A stretch of 27,219 nucleotides of DNA from Acidimicrobiia bacterium UBA4744 (GTDB lineage: Bacteria > Actinomycetota > Acidimicrobiia > Spongiisociales > UBA4744), in contig DHIO01000052.1 of NCBI GenBank assembly GCA_002403855.1, forward strand, positions 30,337 through 57,555, written 5' to 3'. The position numbers were made by a program, and so were the translations under genes. The notes below the pieces were generated by a model that was given only the letters and a program-made list of their open reading frames with translations, did no database searches and was not told the origin of the DNA. Positions 23,867 to 27,219 of the stretch are shown one piece after another. The stretch's first letter is position 1; each line of letters starts with the position of its first letter.

Positions 23867-24472
23867 TTAGGTGATCGCGATGATGACGACGGCAAGCAGG
23901 ACCAGTGCGATACCTCCGACACTGGCGGCGGTCGTCGCAAAGAAGGGAGGGGGAAGGAAGGCCGCCCCGCTTTCGCTCCTAGCGGCGATGCCCAAGAAGA
24001 GGGTCACCATCCCGACCAGCAGCAGCAACAACGCCAGCCAGCTCGGAACGAGGACACCCAAGACCACCAGCCCGACCAGCACGAAGCCGGACAGCTTCCA
24101 CTTCGTAGGAATCCGGGCCAACAACCCCGGAGTCTGATCGGCGGCGGCGGTGGCCGGCGGATTCGCCTCTTCGCGAGAGCGCTTCTTCGACACCTTCTCC
24201 GTTTTGGTCTTCTTGCGCTGCTTCGGCTTTCGTTCTTTGATACCGAGCGATTCTGAGAACGTGGCCGGGTCGGATACGGAGACGACCAGTTCCTCCCCCT
24301 CCACGCCAATACGGAACTCACCGTTCTGCCGTTCCACCGACAGTTCTTCTACGGCCCAGTTGCCGATCTCGTACTCTCCCGCTTCTACGACGAAGCGACC
24401 GGAGTCGACCGTCAAGCTGGATTCGAGACCGTCACCGTCTTCGAGCCGGATCGTCCCTTCGAATATCGGCAT
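23867..24472 (-). CDS. Unknown membrane protein with Lys-rich linker
   Basis: This 201-residue protein has an N-terminal beta-rich part (about 1-75, with FEGTIRLEDGDGLESSLTVD and YEIGNWAVEEL), a Lys/Arg-rich linker (about 79-102) and two to three helices near 128-163 and 182-200. The linker suggests a cytoplasmic position. No family or catalytic motif is recognised. The ATG at 24472 has no clear ribosome site. It ends 26 bases after the oxidase subunit I stop, convergently, and is divergent from the large fusion gene. An imperfect inverted repeat spans its start (24458-24488). Likely real by composition and length. Confidence 0.6.
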   Translation of the reverse strand: MPIFEGTIRLEDGDGLESSLTVDSGRFVVEAGEYEIGNWAVEELSVERQNGEFRIGVEGEELVVSVSDPATFSESLGIKERKPKQRKKTKTEKVSKKRSREEANPPATAAADQTPGLLARIPTKWKLSGFVLVGLVVLGVLVPSWLALLLLLVGMVTLFLGIAARSESGAAFLPPPFFATTAASVGGIALVLLAVVIIAIT

Positions 24473-24488
24473 ACGAATAGATATCGAA
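24458..24488. promoter_or_regulatory. Imperfect inverted repeat across a start codon
   Basis: TTCGAATATC (24458-24467) and GATATCGAA (24480-24488) match except for one extra A. It covers the start codon of the unknown membrane protein. It may be an operator for the divergent gap or chance. Confidence 0.3.
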
Positions 24489-24597
24489 ACCCTGCGGATG
24501 CACCTTTAGCAAAAGGGGACCTGGTCACATACCGGAAACATGGCTCTTCCCGACGTTTTGGCCATCCGGGCCCGAGCAGGAAGAATCGCCAACGCTC

Positions 24598-26913
24598 ATG
24601 AACCAACGCTTCACCGAACTCACCGAATCGGTCGACTGGGACCTACGCCAGAACAACCCGGTCCGGCGGATGCTGACGCTGGCCGAGCGATTCTCGCTGG
24701 CGATCGAGAAGCCGGTCGACCGCCTGGTACGGATGCCGCAAGTCAACCCGCTCTATCACACCGGCACGATCACCATCTTCCTGCTGATCGTGTTGACCGT
24801 CACCGGCATCTACTTGACCCTCTTCTATCAGTTCGGCACCGAAGCCTCCTATGAGGCGGTAGCCAGGATCGAGGCAAACTGGGTGGGACGGATCATGCGG
24901 GCGCTTCATCGCTACGCATCGCCGGCGGTGCTCATCACCAGTCTTTTGCACGGCTGGCGAACCCTGTTCATGGACCGGTTCCGCGGTCCCCGCTGGTTGG
25001 CCTGGGTGACCGGGGTAGTCATGACCTTCTTCATCTGGATCATCGGTGTGACCGGCTACTGGCTGATCTTCGACGAACGGGCCCAGGTCATCACCCAGAC
25101 CCTGATCAACGCCATCGGCGACTGGCCCACCGGGGTGGCGTTTCTCATCAACAATGCGGTCACCTCGGGAGCCGGGACCGGCTGGGTGTTCGTGGTGGTG
25201 ATCATCACGGTGCACATAGGACTCTCGCTGCTGTTGATCCTCTTTCTCTGGTATCACGTCAAGCGACTCAGCCGGCCCAAGATCCTTCCGCCCCGCTACT
25301 GGATGTGGATTCTGCTCGGACTGCTGGTCGCGGCCTCGGTGGCCGTCCCGGTCGGAATGCTCCCGGGCATCGATCCCACCCGAACTCCACAGGAGCTCAC
25401 CGTCGACTGGTCCTACCTCTTCTACCTGCCGGCCGGCCTCAACTGGTCGCCGCTGCTGCTGTGGGGCGGCGGGTTCGTGTTCCTGGTGGCCGTCGCCCTC
25501 ATCCCCTGGCTGGCCGTCCGAAAACCTCTGCCGCCGATCGTCATCCATGAGGAACTCTGCACCGGCTGCGGTCTGTGTCCACCCGACTGCCCTTACCGCG
25601 CCCTCGAGATGATCGACACACCCGACGGACATCACCGGCAACTGGCAGTCGTCGATCCGCAGCTGTGCGTGTCCTGCGGGGTGTGTATCGGTAGTTGCCC
25701 GGAGCTGGCCCTCACGCTGGGGGAGCAACCGGCCGCCGCCATCTGGGAAGAGACCCGGTCGGCCGCGGGACGGGATGAGCCGGTCGAGATGGTGTTCACC
25801 TGCGAACGGCACGCCTACCACGGCGCCCAGCCGTACCTGGAGGAACCTCACTTCGACGGGGACCGGCGCATCGTCGTGGCCCCCGTCACCTGTGTCGGCA
25901 TGGTGCACCCCCGGTTGGTTCAGGACGCTCTGGAGGCGGGAGCCGCCGCGGTCCGCCTGGTCGGGTGTCCGCCCGAGGATTGCACGAACCGTGAGGGCAA
26001 CCTGTTGCTGTCGGAACGGATCGAACGAAGACGTCGGCCCCGGTTGCAGCGCCCCTATGCCGATGCGCCGATTTCAACCGCCTGGCTACCCCCCAACGAG
26101 TTTGCCCGGGCCTTTGCGGGTGATGCTCCGGAGACGGGTGCAACCACCTATGGCTACTCGCTACGGCAAGCTGCCTGGACGCGCTACCTGCCCGGCATCG
26201 CCGTTCTGGCGGCCGCCCTGGCGCTGATGGTGTGGGTGAGCGATCTGGCGTTCACTCCCTTTCCGAACGGTGGGACGGCCATCCAGATCTCGATGGATCA
26301 CCGCAGCGGATATCCGATCGTCGGTATCAGTGAGGGGGGAGGCCCGTCCGGCGAGGAGACCCGCCTGGTCCTGGAGATCGACGGCGGCCGGGTGTTGGAC
26401 CGCTCCTACGCCCCGCGCGGCAACGACCTCAACGCCAGTACCCCCGTACTGGAACAGGTCGGTCTCGAGGAAGGGATCCATCGGGTGAAGCTCACCATGT
26501 TCGATCGGCCCGACCTCCCCGACGGCACGGTGCTCTTCGATGAAGCGGTGACACTCAGTCGCGGCGAGATCCTGAACCTCGAATACGAAGACGCGGCCAT
26601 AGGATCCGACCCGGCCGCCGGCCGCGAGCTCTTCCTGGATACCCGTATCGGCGTCAACACCGGGTGCCGCATCTGCCACTCCCTCGAACCGGGGCAGCGG
26701 CTGGTAGGCCCCTCGTTGGCCGGAGTGGGCAGGGCCGCCGAAACCCGGGTGCCGGGCCTCACCGCCGAGGAGTACCTGCGCCGATCGATCGTCGATCCCG
26801 ACGCCTACATCGTGGAAGGCTTCCAACCGGGCGGCATGTTGCCGGACGTGGCCGAGGTGCTGACCGACCAGCAGCTAGACGATCTGGTGGCTTTCCTTCT
26901 CACCCTACGGTGA
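24598..26913 (+). CDS. Cytochrome b - 2x[4Fe-4S] - FlpD/MvhD-like - cytochrome c fusion protein
   Basis: This 771-residue protein starts with a cytochrome b domain (about 40-305, six helices). Its haem ligands are probably His104 and His118, and His206 and His220, with bc1-like spacing of 14 each. Two [4Fe-4S] clusters follow: Cys321, 324, 327, 331 and Cys357, 360, 363, 367. A FlpD/MvhD-like domain at about 395-480 keeps TCVGMVHPRLVQDALEAGA and VGCPPEDC (Cys432, 457, 462) but shows FTCERHAYHG where the family has more cysteine. After a helix at 531-549 comes a beta-rich part and a cytochrome c (CRICH, Cys690, Cys693, His694; Met747 likely ligand). Six helices keep the Fe-S domains inside, and the seventh puts the cytochrome c outside. 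The ribosome site is weak (AGGAAG, 14 bases away). Confidence 0.88.
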   Translation: MNQRFTELTESVDWDLRQNNPVRRMLTLAERFSLAIEKPVDRLVRMPQVNPLYHTGTITIFLLIVLTVTGIYLTLFYQFGTEASYEAVARIEANWVGRIMRALHRYASPAVLITSLLHGWRTLFMDRFRGPRWLAWVTGVVMTFFIWIIGVTGYWLIFDERAQVITQTLINAIGDWPTGVAFLINNAVTSGAGTGWVFVVVIITVHIGLSLLLILFLWYHVKRLSRPKILPPRYWMWILLGLLVAASVAVPVGMLPGIDPTRTPQELTVDWSYLFYLPAGLNWSPLLLWGGGFVFLVAVALIPWLAVRKPLPPIVIHEELCTGCGLCPPDCPYRALEMIDTPDGHHRQLAVVDPQLCVSCGVCIGSCPELALTLGEQPAAAIWEETRSAAGRDEPVEMVFTCERHAYHGAQPYLEEPHFDGDRRIVVAPVTCVGMVHPRLVQDALEAGAAAVRLVGCPPEDCTNREGNLLLSERIERRRRPRLQRPYADAPISTAWLPPNEFARAFAGDAPETGATTYGYSLRQAAWTRYLPGIAVLAAALALMVWVSDLAFTPFPNGGTAIQISMDHRSGYPIVGISEGGGPSGEETRLVLEIDGGRVLDRSYAPRGNDLNASTPVLEQVGLEEGIHRVKLTMFDRPDLPDGTVLFDEAVTLSRGEILNLEYEDAAIGSDPAAGRELFLDTRIGVNTGCRICHSLEPGQRLVGPSLAGVGRAAETRVPGLTAEEYLRRSIVDPDAYIVEGFQPGGMLPDVAEVLTDQQLDDLVAFLLTLR

Positions 26914-26918
26914 CGGAA

Positions 26919-27219
26919 CTACCTATTCGGAAACGCTTCTTCGGTACCAACCTCATCGCTACCTACCACCGTGCGGGTCCCGTACAGCTCGCCTGCCTCC
27001 GTTACCGTGTATTCCGCCGTTCCCCTGGCATTCCGGTTGAGCCCCTCGACGGTGCTCCACTCGACGAACAGTCGGTTGCCTTCGAGCCTGCCGGTTCCCT
27101 CCTGGATGCTGCCGGTGATGATCCATTGCAGCTCGTAGCGGTTGAGACCAGCACCTTCGGTGATGGTGAGGTGTCCGCCGTATTCGGTTCCAAGCGGATC
27201 AAATCCGTTGACGACGTAG
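26919..27219 (-). CDS. C-terminal part of a beta-rich protein, runs off the right edge
   Basis: The minus-strand frame is open from the window edge to TAG at 26919-26921 and yields 99 residues, so only the 3' part of a gene is present. It reads as beta-strand repeats: YVVNGFDPLGTEYGGHLTI, YELQWIITGS, GTGRLEGNRLFVEWS, GTAEYTVTEAGELYGTRTV. Gly, Thr and aromatic residues alternate and there is no cysteine. This pattern suits an extracytoplasmic or cytoplasmic beta-sandwich domain of unknown function. The start is outside the window. It is convergent with the fusion gene, only 5 bases apart. No family can be named. Confidence 0.6.
   Translation of the reverse strand, partial: YVVNGFDPLGTEYGGHLTITEGAGLNRYELQWIITGSIQEGTGRLEGNRLFVEWSTVEGLNRNARGTAEYTVTEAGELYGTRTVVGSDEVGTEEAFPNR

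Noticed and set aside
1..27219. CRISPR array, tRNA, rRNA or transposase
   Set aside because: No evenly spaced repeat array, clover-leaf pattern or transposase domain was seen in the window.

Overview
The window reads as high-GC chromosomal DNA from an aerobic bacterium, most likely an actinobacterium of the Acidimicrobiia type. This is an inference from the high G+C, the Thr/Glu-rich spacer after the lipobox of the haem-binding lipoprotein, the many 1-17 base gene overlaps and the mix of respiratory genes. No rRNA, tRNA, phage, transposase or CRISPR array was seen. No named organism can be supported.

Layout. (1) 1-2687: the 3' end of gltB and a complete gltD (glutamate synthase). (2) 2948-3106: a small membrane peptide gene, convergent with the sulfur operon. 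(3) 3023-9108, minus strand: DsrE-like protein, TusA, a fused Fe-S/NrfD membrane subunit that seems to start at CTG, a cytoplasmic molybdopterin enzyme and a TorD-like chaperone. (4) 9245-12325, plus strand: an ArsR-type regulator, a rhodanese/metallo-beta-lactamase persulfide dioxygenase candidate and a SulP anion transporter. (5) 12332-12858: two copies of a 52-base hairpin repeat around a YCII-family gene. (6) 12863-16452, minus strand: a haem ABC importer (hmuTUV-like) led by a seven-helix membrane protein. (7) 16595-21310, minus strand: six overlapping genes for a b6f-like cytochrome bc complex, with a GltD-like flavoprotein-ferredoxin inside the operon. (8) 21499-23840, plus strand: a ba3-type cytochrome c oxidase with subunits IIa, II and I. 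(9) 23867-24472: an unknown membrane protein. (10) 24598-26913: one 771-residue protein joining cytochrome b, two [4Fe-4S] clusters, a FlpD/MvhD-like domain and cytochrome c. (11) 26919-27219: the 3' end of a further gene.

How the parts may work together (inference). Persulfide sulfur handled by DsrE/TusA and the rhodanese/MBL protein could be oxidised to sulfite. The molybdoenzyme with its Fe-S/NrfD partner could oxidise sulfite to sulfate in the cytoplasm and feed quinone, and SulP could move the sulfate. The bc complex, its cytochromes c and the ba3 oxidase would carry the electrons to oxygen, and the haem importer would supply cofactor. The opposite direction, sulfur or polysulfide reduction, cannot be excluded from sequence alone.

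Two promoters, one for each arm of the sulfur locus, carry the same near-palindrome TGCGCnTTTGTGCA just downstream of the -10 box. It is the best candidate binding site for the ArsR-type protein encoded between them. The strongest candidates for something undescribed are this regulated sulfur locus, the cytochrome b/ferredoxin/FlpD/cytochrome c fusion and the flavoprotein-ferredoxin built into the bc operon.
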